Shown in pieces: positions 36,583 to 43,819 of a DNA stretch of 64,000 bases. Every line of letters begins with the position of its first letter. Within the stretch, counting starts at the first letter, position 1. Both the position numbers and the translations under genes were made by a program. The stretch is from Desulfonatronum thioautotrophicum (lineage in GTDB: Bacteria > Desulfobacterota > Desulfovibrionia > Desulfovibrionales > Desulfonatronaceae). The stretch lies in NCBI RefSeq assembly GCF_000934745.1, contig NZ_KN882168.1, positions 432,196 to 496,195 of the forward strand, read 5' to 3'. The notes beneath the pieces were generated by a model. That model was given only the letters and a program-made list of their open reading frames with translations. It had not been told where the DNA came from and did no database searches.

Positions 36583-36601
36583 ATGTTGACGTTGTCAACA
36601 T
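36583..36601. promoter_or_regulatory. Palindromic operator between TetR and efflux genes
   Basis: ATGTTGAC-GTT-GTCAACAT is a perfect inverted repeat with a 3-nt centre, placed in the divergent promoter region about 24 bp from the regulator ATG. A looser half-site pair (ATGTT...AACAT, 36545-36563) lies next to it. It is the likely binding site of the adjacent TetR protein. Confidence 0.65.
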
Positions 36602-36624
36602 TTTATGGCAGTGCCAAGCAATCC

Positions 36625-37305
36625 ATGAAAACACTGAACCAGTCCCGATCATACCATCACGGCCGACTCAAGGCGACACTACTGAGGGTGGCGGAAGAAC
36701 TGCTCGAGAAGCAGGGCGTTGCCGGATTAAGCCTCAGAAGCGTCTCCCGGGCGGCGAATGTCAGTCACGCGGCCCCCTACCGCCATTATCAGGATAAAAC
36801 CGATCTCCTCAAGGATCTGGCCTATAGTGGCTACGAGCGTCTGGCCGCGGCGCTGGAGTTGGCGGCAAGGAATCATGACGGGGATCCAGTCGGGCAACTG
36901 ATGGCCGCGGGCCGGGCCTACGTGACCCTCGCCGTGCGCTCACCCGAGTTGACAAACCTGATGTTCGGGGGCCTGCCGGTTTCGGAGATGGACGCTGACC
37001 TGCAACTGGTCTGTGACCGGGCATTCGCCGGACTGGTCAAAATCATCGAGGAAGGTCAACAAGCCGGAATCTATGAGGAAGAGAACACCTTGATTCTTGC
37101 AGTAAGCGCCTGGTCCACGGTCCATGGACTGGCATCCCTGATCTGCACGGGAAGTATTTCCGAGGCCACCAAGACGGAACAGGGCATTGACCAGTTGACC
37201 CACTCCGTCTGTGCCACGCTGCTCCGGGGCATGCTCAAGAGACCGGACACGCCATTGCGCCGACCACCTGACATCCTCCCTTCACCCCTTCCCAAGTCTC
37301 CGTGA
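36625..37305 (+). CDS. TetR/AcrR-family transcriptional repressor
   Basis: This 226-aa regulator has an N-terminal TetR HTH (LLRVAEELLEKQGVAGLSLRSVSRAANVSHAAPYRHYQDKTD pattern, residues ~15-60) and a helical ligand-binding C-terminal domain with TLAVRSPELTNLMFGG and a WHGLASL-like segment (TVHGLASLICTG). The start is ATG 36625; an upstream ATG at 36577 would run through the operator. It is divergent from the RND efflux operon and probably represses it until a substrate binds. Confidence 0.92.
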   Translation: MKTLNQSRSYHHGRLKATLLRVAEELLEKQGVAGLSLRSVSRAANVSHAAPYRHYQDKTDLLKDLAYSGYERLAAALELAARNHDGDPVGQLMAAGRAYVTLAVRSPELTNLMFGGLPVSEMDADLQLVCDRAFAGLVKIIEEGQQAGIYEEENTLILAVSAWSTVHGLASLICTGSISEATKTEQGIDQLTHSVCATLLRGMLKRPDTPLRRPPDILPSPLPKSP

Positions 37306-37730
37306 CCGGACAAAAAACCGACTTCATCACCCAGCCCCCCGATTCGTCACCAGTGCGGAACCTCCCGATGGGAGCATTACGCGCTTCAGTAAATCAGGAT
37401 TGGAAGCATTCAGCATTTTTTGCTGAGCATCACCCTTTAAGGCCGCCAGGGAAAAATATTATGCATTGGGTTTATGCCCAGGGTTGGACAGCCAAAGGCT
37501 GGCCTACCCTGGGTCAATTGAACGAAAGAGAAACAACCCCAAAGGGGTTGCGTCAGATACTGTCTTGCTCGGATCTGGCCGGATTTACATTTCGTGAACG
37601 CCGCCCCCTTGGGGTTGAAGGCGTTGGCCCCCAGGGTAGCGTCAGCAGCCGCGCCGCAACCCTGGGCCATGGGACTGAATCCCGTTGGGATTCCCGGAGG
37701 AAAAAAACAGTCCGAAACGCATAATGGGCC
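37306..37730. repeat. Non-coding block of nested hairpins
   Basis: No gene is supported. CCCAGGG (37477-37483) pairs with CCCTGGG (37507-37513), with an inner GCC-AAA-GGC stem. AACCCC-AAA-GGGGTT follows at 37535-37549, and further CCCAGGG/CCCTGGG copies lie near 37630-37665. The pattern looks like a dispersed extragenic repeat or a decayed mobile element. Confidence 0.5.
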
Positions 37731-38282
37731 TTACTGTTTATCTTCAATACATCCAGTCTCTTCCTGTCGATGGTGTTCTTGGTAGTCTGAGTAGAGCTTC
37801 TTCATAAGTTCCTCAAGCGTGGGTGTGCCGACAAAGGCTTCATTATGAACCCGGTCTTTCTCGACCCTCTCTTGTTCTCTTTGTTTTCTGTATACCTCTT
37901 CATCAAAAGGACCAAGCATCTCTTCTATATCTCTTTCCACTTCATCCATTGGTATTTTCTGTACTGTGCCGTCTTCCAGCATCTTCAGCCTTTCATCGAG
38001 TACAGATCCGATGGATTCCTCTTCTCTTTTAAACCCCGGCTCTGGAATGTTGTCATAATCCAGAATTGGCTGGCCAAAGGCTTCTGCCATCATTACCCAT
38101 GAATGCCGCAATTCTTCCATGCTTTCTCCGGAAGGCTCTATGGGATCTTGGGTGATTGCTTCCACATACCCATTATTGTCATAGAATGCCTCATGGATGG
38201 CATACGTGTATTCCACTCTTTCCGTATTATTCTTGGGATCTGTGCGGACATGCCTTTTTCGTGCGACTCGATAGTTCCACAT
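37731..38282 (-). CDS. Conserved hypothetical acidic protein
   Basis: This 183-aa soluble protein has the N-terminal pattern MWNYRVARKRH, then VEYTYAIHEAFYDNNG, EELRHSWVMMAEAFGQPILDYDNIPE and an acidic helical C-terminus. I know this as a recurrent uncharacterised family, and no function can be assigned. Composition is more AT-rich than the core genes, in line with the accessory region that begins here. Confidence 0.75.
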   Translation of the reverse strand: MWNYRVARKRHVRTDPKNNTERVEYTYAIHEAFYDNNGYVEAITQDPIEPSGESMEELRHSWVMMAEAFGQPILDYDNIPEPGFKREEESIGSVLDERLKMLEDGTVQKIPMDEVERDIEEMLGPFDEEVYRKQREQERVEKDRVHNEAFVGTPTLEELMKKLYSDYQEHHRQEETGCIEDKQ

Positions 38283-38314
38283 GTTTCACCTTGTGCTGTA
38301 GAGCCTTGCTGAGA

Positions 38315-38743
38315 TCAGTGTAAACGTTTCTTTGCGAAAATATTTGCAATCCGTTCTTTCCCGGGAAGCCGGTAGACGTCGAAGTCGGAATCGATGCTGA
38401 TGATGGTTCGTATTCCGCTTCTTTCCGCCGCCACGACCAGGGTCGCATCCGCGAAATACATGGGCAAATCTTTGTATTTCAGGGTCAATTCCAGGATTCT
38501 GGCGATATCACCCTGCGCTATCTCATGAAGAATGACCCCCTCGCGCATGACCCATTCAAGAAAATGGATTTGCGCTGCGGCGCTGAAATCCAGCATGTGG
38601 GAGACCTCGGTCATGACGGCTGTCGTCGTGACGAACTTGAACTTGCCGTTCCTCACAAACTCCTTCATTTTCAGATGATACCGGTCGTCCTTGTCGAAAA
38701 GCGCAATCAACGGCCCGGCGTCAACGAGGATGATGTTTGGCAT
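38315..38743 (-). CDS. PIN-domain toxin (VapC-like)
   Basis: This 142-aa PIN RNase starts IILVDAGPLIALFDKDD, with the first catalytic Asp. It continues with TTTAVMTEVSHML (Glu), MYFADATLVVAAERSG (Asp) and TIISIDSDFDVYR. All acidic positions expected for metal-dependent cleavage are present. The ATG at 38743 lies inside the end of the antitoxin gene (23-bp overlap). It probably cleaves RNA when released from its ribbon-helix-helix partner. Confidence 0.9.
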   Translation of the reverse strand: MPNIILVDAGPLIALFDKDDRYHLKMKEFVRNGKFKFVTTTAVMTEVSHMLDFSAAAQIHFLEWVMREGVILHEIAQGDIARILELTLKYKDLPMYFADATLVVAAERSGIRTIISIDSDFDVYRLPGKERIANIFAKKRLH

Positions 38744-38972
38744 TGATCCGCTTTTTGAGTTTCGCCTTGTAGGTGGCCGACAATGTGCCGTCGCCGCTTC
38801 CATGTTTTCCGAAATACGCTTCCCCGAGTTCGTACGAATCCTTTTCCGATTCCTCCTGGCTGAAGAACCGTTCAAGCGCCGTCCGGATGAGATCGGTCTT
38901 GGATTTGCGACGTTCACGCGCCAAGCTCTCCAGCTTCAATTCCAGCTCGCGCGGTAAGCGTATGGATGTCAT
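38721..38972 (-). CDS. Ribbon-helix-helix antitoxin
   Basis: This 83-aa protein has an N-terminal CopG/RHH DNA-binding motif (TSIRLPRELELKLESLARERRKSK split over residues 2-25) followed by a toxin-binding tail. It is upstream of and overlapping the PIN toxin, the usual order. It should repress its own promoter through the palindrome just upstream. Confidence 0.88.
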   Translation of the reverse strand: MTSIRLPRELELKLESLARERRKSKTDLIRTALERFFSQEESEKDSYELGEAYFGKHGSGDGTLSATYKAKLKKRINAKHHPR

Positions 38973-38985
38973 GTCGGCCTCCTTG

Positions 38986-39004
38986 TACTACACGATGTAT
39001 TACG
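38986..39004. promoter_or_regulatory. Imperfect palindrome upstream of RHH antitoxin
   Basis: The 19-bp sequence GTACTACACGATGTATTAC matches its own reverse complement at 14 of 19 positions and includes a -10-like TAATAC on the minus strand. It is 14 bp from the antitoxin start, consistent with autorepression. Confidence 0.5.
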
Positions 39005-39135
39005 CGGTGGCGGCAATGTCTAGGCCGCCCGTGCGACGACCACGCCCATTTGTATTGCAAAAGCCGCCTGACGGGGCTTGTCATGCCACGGCCTCATATT
39101 GTGCACGTCATCGGATAAGGAACCCGCCTCTTCAC

Positions 39136-39507
39136 TCAGACTCCCGGCTCTGGAGCAGAGGATTGTCTCATCAGTGCCGAGACAATCCGCTCATCCGGAA
39201 ACGCTTCCGTTAAACGGATCATGTGGCGCAGACTCTTCTCCGAGAATCCCCTGCCATATTCCATCGTCAATTGTCGCGACAGTGTCACGACAATCTCGTC
39301 CCCATAATCCGCTCTTTCCTTCCCAAGGATATCCTCGCGAACACGCACCCCGATCCGCCAATAGAGAATGGTCAGCCCTGCATTGACGGTCACAGCTACT
39401 GCCGACCGGGTCTCCTCGATCAAGGCCCGGATATCGCCAATCAGGAAATCGACGTCGTTCGTCCGGTTCGTGTTCGAAATCTGTTGAGGTGTCTGCTTTT
39501 TGCTCAT
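39136..39507 (-). pseudogene. DUF1016/YhcG-type nuclease, N-terminal fragment
   Basis: The fragment runs from ATG 39507 (MSKKQTPQQ) and encodes about 115 residues of a DUF1016 N-terminal domain: DFLIGDIRALIEETRSAVAV, LTILYWRIGVRVREDIL and GFSEKSLRHMIRLTEAFPDE. It then stops after VSALMRQSSAPEPGV. The following domain and the C-terminal PD-(D/E)XK nuclease are missing. It reads in the same frame as the HsdR fragment upstream. It is a defence-island remnant. Confidence 0.75.
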
Positions 39508-40011
39508 TCCACTTCCCCGACAATCTGCTCCAGTGCGTCGTTGTCTGCCATGGTAACCTCCAAGGGTGCGCATGGGCGGAGGGTTGCGGAATTGGCGGGT
39601 GAACTCACAATGCTCCCCAACAGTGGAGCACGCGCCCGTGCTTTCGTAGACAAAGGGCAGGGGCTCCTGGTTCAGATTGTATTTCAATTTGGCCCTGGCA
39701 TAGGATTCCGACTGATCCTCATGCACGGTCAGCCGCTCCCCCTCTTCCTCCCGCTTGGCCTCGATCAAGCCCACCGGTTTGCGATCCACGAACAACACGT
39801 ATTCCGCCGGTCCGGCATCGGTCTGAAGCTCCCGGACCACCACGCCCCGACCAGCGGACAAATCCACCCTGCTTTTGGACTGCACCACCCATCCGGCGGC
39901 AATCAGCATCCCGTCGATGGCGTCACGGGTTTTTGTTCGGGGTTCTGGTTGGGCATGGGGTGGATACGGCGAACTTATGGGAGGAAATCGGTCACTTTGG
40001 GAATTGCTCAA
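39508..40011 (-). pseudogene. Type I restriction HsdR N-terminal fragment
   Basis: Residues ~29-120 match the HsdR nuclease domain (RDAIDGMLIAAGWVVQSKSR, VGLIEAKREEEGE, YARAKLKYN, LPFVYESTG). The E-x-K half of the active site is present (E84, K86), but the preceding Asp is replaced by Glu (PAEYVLF). The helicase and C-terminal domains are absent; the sequence turns into unrelated residues (EFTRQFRNPPPMRTLGG) and runs in frame into the DUF1016 fragment. A TTG start at 40011 is only a formal choice. It is non-functional as HsdR. Confidence 0.75.
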
Positions 40012-40177
40012 ACCTTATCTCGATGATTTTTCTCGCCGCTTCATCCAGATGCATGTCGTAGAGCATCAACGCGGCGTCCTCGTCAATGGTGATGCCGAAG
40101 GCAGCTTCAATATCGTTGAAGGGGGGAGTGTCCTCGATGATGTCCGGCGGGGAGTACGTCGACCACATGCAGCACAT
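39992..40177 (-). CDS. Small acidic hypothetical or gene fragment
   Basis: This is a 61-aa frame with a regular helical pattern (FNDIEAAFGITIDEDAALMLYD, MHLDEAARKIIEIRF by halves). It overlaps the HsdR fragment by 20 bp. It is not recognised. It could be a genuine small protein of the former restriction locus or a decayed end of one. No ribosome binding site was evaluated as convincing. Confidence 0.4.
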   Translation of the reverse strand: MCCMWSTYSPPDIIEDTPPFNDIEAAFGITIDEDAALMLYDMHLDEAARKIIEIRFEQFPK

Positions 40178-40277
40178 CTGCCTGGAGTCGGGGTTGTTTC
40201 GATATTTCCGCCGGTGCTTCTGATATATATCCGGTACAACGTCTCGGAGATGGTCTGGGGATGGTTATGCGCACTCT

Positions 40278-40601
40278 CTAGAACTGAAACATTCTCTGTA
40301 ATACAGAAGAAACTTCCAATTGAACCTTTGGATCGATGGTCCCGAGTTTTTTCACCAAGCGTTCCTTATCTATCGTTCGAATCTGATCCAATACGACATG
40401 GCCATGTTTCTTTTTGAACGTGCAGGGAACCCGTGTTGGATAAACCTTGCTGGTCGATGTCATGGGAGCGACGATCACGGTGCGGATATGCCTGTTCATT
40501 TCATCCGGTGAGATAATCAGGCAGGGTCTGGTTTTCTGGATTTCGGACCCTACGGTCGGATCAGGCCCTACCAGATAAACGTCAAAGCGTTTGACTACCA
40601 C
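40278..40601 (-). CDS. mazF: MazF/PemK-family mRNA interferase toxin
   Basis: This 107-aa toxin has VKRFDVYLVGPDPTVGSEIQKTRPCLIISPD, the R-P-C motif, TVIVAPMTST and VVLDQIRTIDKERLV. The start GTG 40601 overlaps the stop of the MazE gene; ATG 40622 is an alternative. It should cleave mRNA at short sites when free of antitoxin. It is unrelated in sequence detail to the MazF at 20.5 kb. Confidence 0.9.
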   Translation of the reverse strand: MVVKRFDVYLVGPDPTVGSEIQKTRPCLIISPDEMNRHIRTVIVAPMTSTSKVYPTRVPCTFKKKHGHVVLDQIRTIDKERLVKKLGTIDPKVQLEVSSVLQRMFQF

Positions 40602-40849
40602 TGCCACTCTTCCGCATCCCATGAACTTGAAAGATCACCATCATCGAGAAGAGGCGCATCATCCGCATTTTCCCGCATCGTTGCAAAAGCCTTGTCCCAT
40701 CCTTCCCGTGGATTTTGAACCGGGCGGATGATGATCTGATTGTTTTTTACCTCCATTTCAACATCGCCGATGATCCCCGTCTGTTCGAGAACAGGCTTCG
40801 GGATACGCAAGCCCTGGGAATTGCCGATCTTGACGACATGAGCCCTCAT
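40595..40849 (-). CDS. mazE: MazE/AbrB-type antitoxin
   Basis: This 84-aa protein has a swapped-hairpin AbrB DNA-binding domain (VVKIGNSQGLRIPKPVLEQ, VEMEVKNNQIIIRPV) and an acidic C-terminal tail (ENADDAPLLDDGDL) that neutralises the toxin. It is located immediately upstream of the toxin and overlaps it. Confidence 0.92.
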   Translation of the reverse strand: MRAHVVKIGNSQGLRIPKPVLEQTGIIGDVEMEVKNNQIIIRPVQNPREGWDKAFATMRENADDAPLLDDGDLSSSWDAEEWQW

Positions 40850-40958
40850 GAGCCACCTCCTGATTTATGTGGCCACATTGTAATTACGTTTTTTGAGTGT
40901 GTCAAACAGGAATTCAGAACCTCATCCGCCAATTCAGAGCAGGGCGTACTTTTGTCTA

Positions 40959-41409
40959 TTGTGGGGTGGACGGCATCCAGGTACTCACCGGCTGCACCCT
41001 GGGCAAGGGCAACCTGATCCATAAGGATCTGGGCAAGACAGCCTTTTCCTTCTACCGGACCACGGATGGCAAAGCCTTGCGGGCCGTGTTCCACCGCGAG
41101 GCCATGGGGCCGGAAGGCCATGAACTGCGCGATCTGATGAAAAAGGTCTTCGCCGGTACGACAACGGAGCAGGAACAGCAACAGGCCAAAACGCTCAAGC
41201 TCAAGGCCCGTCAACGCGTCTTCGAAGCCCCGCTGACCGACCTGCTCACCGTGGCCCAACCGAAAGCTCTCGCCCCCTGACCGGCCAAAATCCTGGACAG
41301 CCTGACCTGCGTGGCCTGCGGCGAATCCACCATGGAATCCCGCACCCGCCGCTTCGCCGGCGAAACCTACTGCATTCCCTGCTTTGCGGATGTGGAGCAA
41401 AAGGTGTAG
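40959..41409 (+). pseudogene. Truncated and frameshifted second copy of fmdE
   Basis: DNA closely matches the fmdE gene at 29467-30081 from about GTGGACGGCATCCAG onward to the end. The N-terminal part with the HECPG motif is missing. Relative to the intact copy a 2-bp insertion near 41275 (GCCCCCTGACCGG versus GCCCCGACCGG) creates TGA at 41278. The zinc-ribbon sequence (GCCTGCGGCG... to CCCTGCTTTGCG) is still readable in another frame downstream. It is a dead duplicate adjoining the accessory region. Confidence 0.9.
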
Positions 41410-41510
41410 AGACGAATCCAGCGCATCGCCCGGAAGTCCGAAGCCACTCCCGCCGTTACTGGAATCTTGGCAATGTGTTCGCGATCCCGACAACCTCGAT
41501 AAACAGCGAG

Positions 41511-42176
41511 ATGCCCATGGTCGCCCTGAATATTTCTGGAAGATACACGCTGCGTGAAGAGATCGCCAACAGCATCACGCACGGCGTGGGGATTCTGTTC
41601 TCCGTCGCCGGTCTCGCGGTGCTCATCGGCCTGGCCAGCAGATATGGAGACGCCTGGCATATCGTCAGCTGCAGCATTTTCGGGGCCACCATGATCCTGC
41701 TGTACACATCCTCAACCCTGTACCACGGCATCACCCATCCCGGCGCGAAACAGGTCCTCCGGATCTGCGATCACTGCTCCATTTTCCTGCTCATCGCCGG
41801 GACCTACACGCCCTTCACCCTGGTCAACCTGCGCGGACCGTGGGGCTGGTCCCTGTTCGGAACGATCTGGGGATTGGCCCTGCTGGGCATCGTGCTGCAA
41901 CTGACTCCGTGGCGTCGCTTCCGGGTGCTCTCGGTGCTTCTCTACGTTGGCATGGGGTGGGCCATCCTCTTGGCCACCAAACCGCTTCTCCATGCCGTTG
42001 CCCCTGGCGGCGTGGCCCTGCTGGCCCTTGGAGGTTTGGCCTACACCGGCGGCATCGGGTTTTACGCCTGGCGCAGCCTGCCGCATCATCACGCCATCTG
42101 GCACCTCTTCGTTCTGGCCGGCAGCGTGCTGCATTTCTTCGCGATCCTGCTTTACGTCATCCCCATCAGCGCGTGA
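41511..42176 (+). CDS. Hemolysin III / YqfA family membrane protein
   Basis: This 221-aa, seven-helix protein of the PAQR-like UPF0073 family has EEIANSITHGVGILFSVAGL, the YTSSTLYHG motif, LRICDHCSIFLLIAGTYTPF and the C-terminal HHAIWHLFVLAGSVLHFFA. The conserved histidines, an Asp and Ser could bind a metal. The exact function of bacterial members is unsettled. The start is ATG 41511 with the second ATG at 41517 possible. marC follows after 4 bp, suggesting co-transcription. Confidence 0.88.
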   Translation: MPMVALNISGRYTLREEIANSITHGVGILFSVAGLAVLIGLASRYGDAWHIVSCSIFGATMILLYTSSTLYHGITHPGAKQVLRICDHCSIFLLIAGTYTPFTLVNLRGPWGWSLFGTIWGLALLGIVLQLTPWRRFRVLSVLLYVGMGWAILLATKPLLHAVAPGGVALLALGGLAYTGGIGFYAWRSLPHHHAIWHLFVLAGSVLHFFAILLYVIPISA

Positions 42177-42180
42177 GGTC

Positions 42181-42786
42181 ATGACCGAGCATCTGAACCT
42201 GTTCGTGAGCGTCTACATCAAGCTCTTTTTCCTGCTCACGCCCTTTTTCGTCCTTTCGGCTTTTCTGTCCATGACCAAGGAACTGGCCATCCCCGAGCGC
42301 CGCCGTCTGGCTCGCCGGGTCACCCTGGCCGTGACCGTGACCGGCTGCATCCTCTCCGTGGCCGGCAACGCCATTTTCAACGTCTTCGGCATCACCCTGG
42401 ACGCCTTCCGCATCGGTGCGGGGGCTCTGCTCTTCCTCTCCGCCGTGTCCCTGGTCCGGGGCACCAGGGTCGAGCCAACCCAGGAGGCGGACGGCGACAT
42501 CAGCGTGGTCCCTCTGGCCATTCCCATCACCATCGGCCCGGCCACCGTGGGCGCGCTCCTGGTCATCGGCGCCGGCGTGGACACCCTGGGCGAACGACTG
42601 ATCAGCATGGCGGCCTTTATCTGCGCCAGCCTGTCCGTGGGTCTGATGCTACTGACCGCCAACACCATCGAACGGGTCGTGGGCCGCCTGGGCCTGACCA
42701 TCCTCTCCAAAATCACCGGCCTGATCCTCTCCGCCCTCTCCGCCCAGATCATCTTCACCGGCATCCGGGGCATGCTGGAGTTGTGA
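42181..42786 (+). CDS. MarC family integral membrane protein
   Basis: This 201-aa UPF0056/MarC protein has about six helices. Conserved parts are FFLLTPFFVLSAFLSMTKEL, FGITLDAFRIGAGALLFLSAV and VVPLAIPITIGPATVGALLV. The repeat-like placement of proline and glycine is typical. Its transport role is unproven in the family. It is followed by a 154-bp gap with a small CTTGTG-TTA-CACAAG hairpin (42901-42915) before the convergent restriction gene. Confidence 0.9.
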   Translation: MTEHLNLFVSVYIKLFFLLTPFFVLSAFLSMTKELAIPERRRLARRVTLAVTVTGCILSVAGNAIFNVFGITLDAFRIGAGALLFLSAVSLVRGTRVEPTQEADGDISVVPLAIPITIGPATVGALLVIGAGVDTLGERLISMAAFICASLSVGLMLLTANTIERVVGRLGLTILSKITGLILSALSAQIIFTGIRGMLEL

Positions 42787-42940
42787 GGAGCTTTGATCAG
42801 AGTATATGCAACGCTGTGGGCAATACTTGATCACCTTTTATCAACAGCCAAAACCGCAATCCGCGGTAATCAAACGGAAATTGATCATTCTTCTTTAGAC
42901 CTTGTGTTACACAAGTAGTTTAAACCAGAATGCTTCATGA

Positions 42941-43798
42941 TCAAATGGCGAGATCAAACGGAAGATCGCTGATGTCGCGGATTCGTCTGCCTTCGATCAA
43001 TGTCATCAGCATCTCAAGCTGGTCTTCATTATCAAGAGCTACAAGAACCTCATGAAGTTCTCGCAAGGCGAAATGATAGACACAATCCATATCCCCGGTA
43101 CCCAAAGCCAGCGAGGCTATTCTGGTTGGCAGGGACTCGGCCGTGATGGCCACCACATGCGGCAAACGGCCCTTCCGGTTGCGGATCAGATTGAGGGCTT
43201 CCGTTCGGGCATTCTGACTTCTGTCGCTTCTGAGCGTCCATTTACATGAAATGCTTGCATGCAGGATTTTGCAATCCTCCGGGCTATTCGTCCGCCTTAT
43301 CGGAGTATATCCAGCAATGAAATCTTCAGTGCCGATGATGTGTTGATTTCGATTGATTTCCTCGTCGGAAACCGAATACCTGCCAATGACGATATCCGGC
43401 TTGATAATATAATCCGTTCCCAAAGCAGCCGCCAATTCATTGTTATTCAAGATAATCCTCTCAATGCTCGCCAGATGCTCATACTGCGCGAAGAGAGAAA
43501 TGGCTGTTTGCGTGGAATATGACCACTTGCCAGGGCGCAGGTGACCAAGCAACTCAAATGTGGCTTGAAGATACTCTTTGGTGATGATCTCGAATCGTCC
43601 ACCCGCCGTCTGTCCTGAAACGCCAACATAATTGGGTGTATATCCTATCCGCTCAACTATACCGGAGGCAATGGCCCTGCTAGCCTTGCTCCCTTTATCA
43701 GCAAAATTCGGATAGAGGGAATCTCCATCTTTCTGAAGGCGAATGATTTCCGAGCAAACCCTTCGATGATACAACTCACGTAGCTCTTCCATCTTCAT
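42941..43798 (-). CDS. NgoMIV-family type II restriction endonuclease
   Basis: This 285-aa enzyme resembles NgoMIV (GCCGGC) over its whole length. Predicted catalytic residues are E70, D135 (KPDIVIGRYS) and the S184-C-K186 motif of LHASISCKW. The recognition stretch RSDRSQNARTEALNLIRNRK preserves the R-S-D-R residues that read CCGG in NgoMIV. LGTGDMDCVYHFAL follows. The start ATG 43798 lies 21 bp after the methyltransferase stop. AT-rich composition relative to core genes points to transfer. It should cut unmodified GCCGGC-like sites. Confidence 0.9.
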   Translation of the reverse strand: MKMEELRELYHRRVCSEIIRLQKDGDSLYPNFADKGSKASRAIASGIVERIGYTPNYVGVSGQTAGGRFEIITKEYLQATFELLGHLRPGKWSYSTQTAISLFAQYEHLASIERIILNNNELAAALGTDYIIKPDIVIGRYSVSDEEINRNQHIIGTEDFIAGYTPIRRTNSPEDCKILHASISCKWTLRSDRSQNARTEALNLIRNRKGRLPHVVAITAESLPTRIASLALGTGDMDCVYHFALRELHEVLVALDNEDQLEMLMTLIEGRRIRDISDLPFDLAI

Positions 43799-43819
43799 CA
43801 GGAATCTCCAAATTGTCGA

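Noticed and set aside
37477..37690. Possible CRISPR-like repeat series
   Set aside because: Repeats are short, palindromic and irregularly spaced, with no unique spacers of constant length and no cas genes in the window.
39541..39600. Possible intact short gene between the HsdR and DUF1016 fragments (MADNDALEQIVGEVE)
   Set aside because: Only 15 codons starting near 39551; it looks like the 3' end or a remnant of a lost restriction gene.
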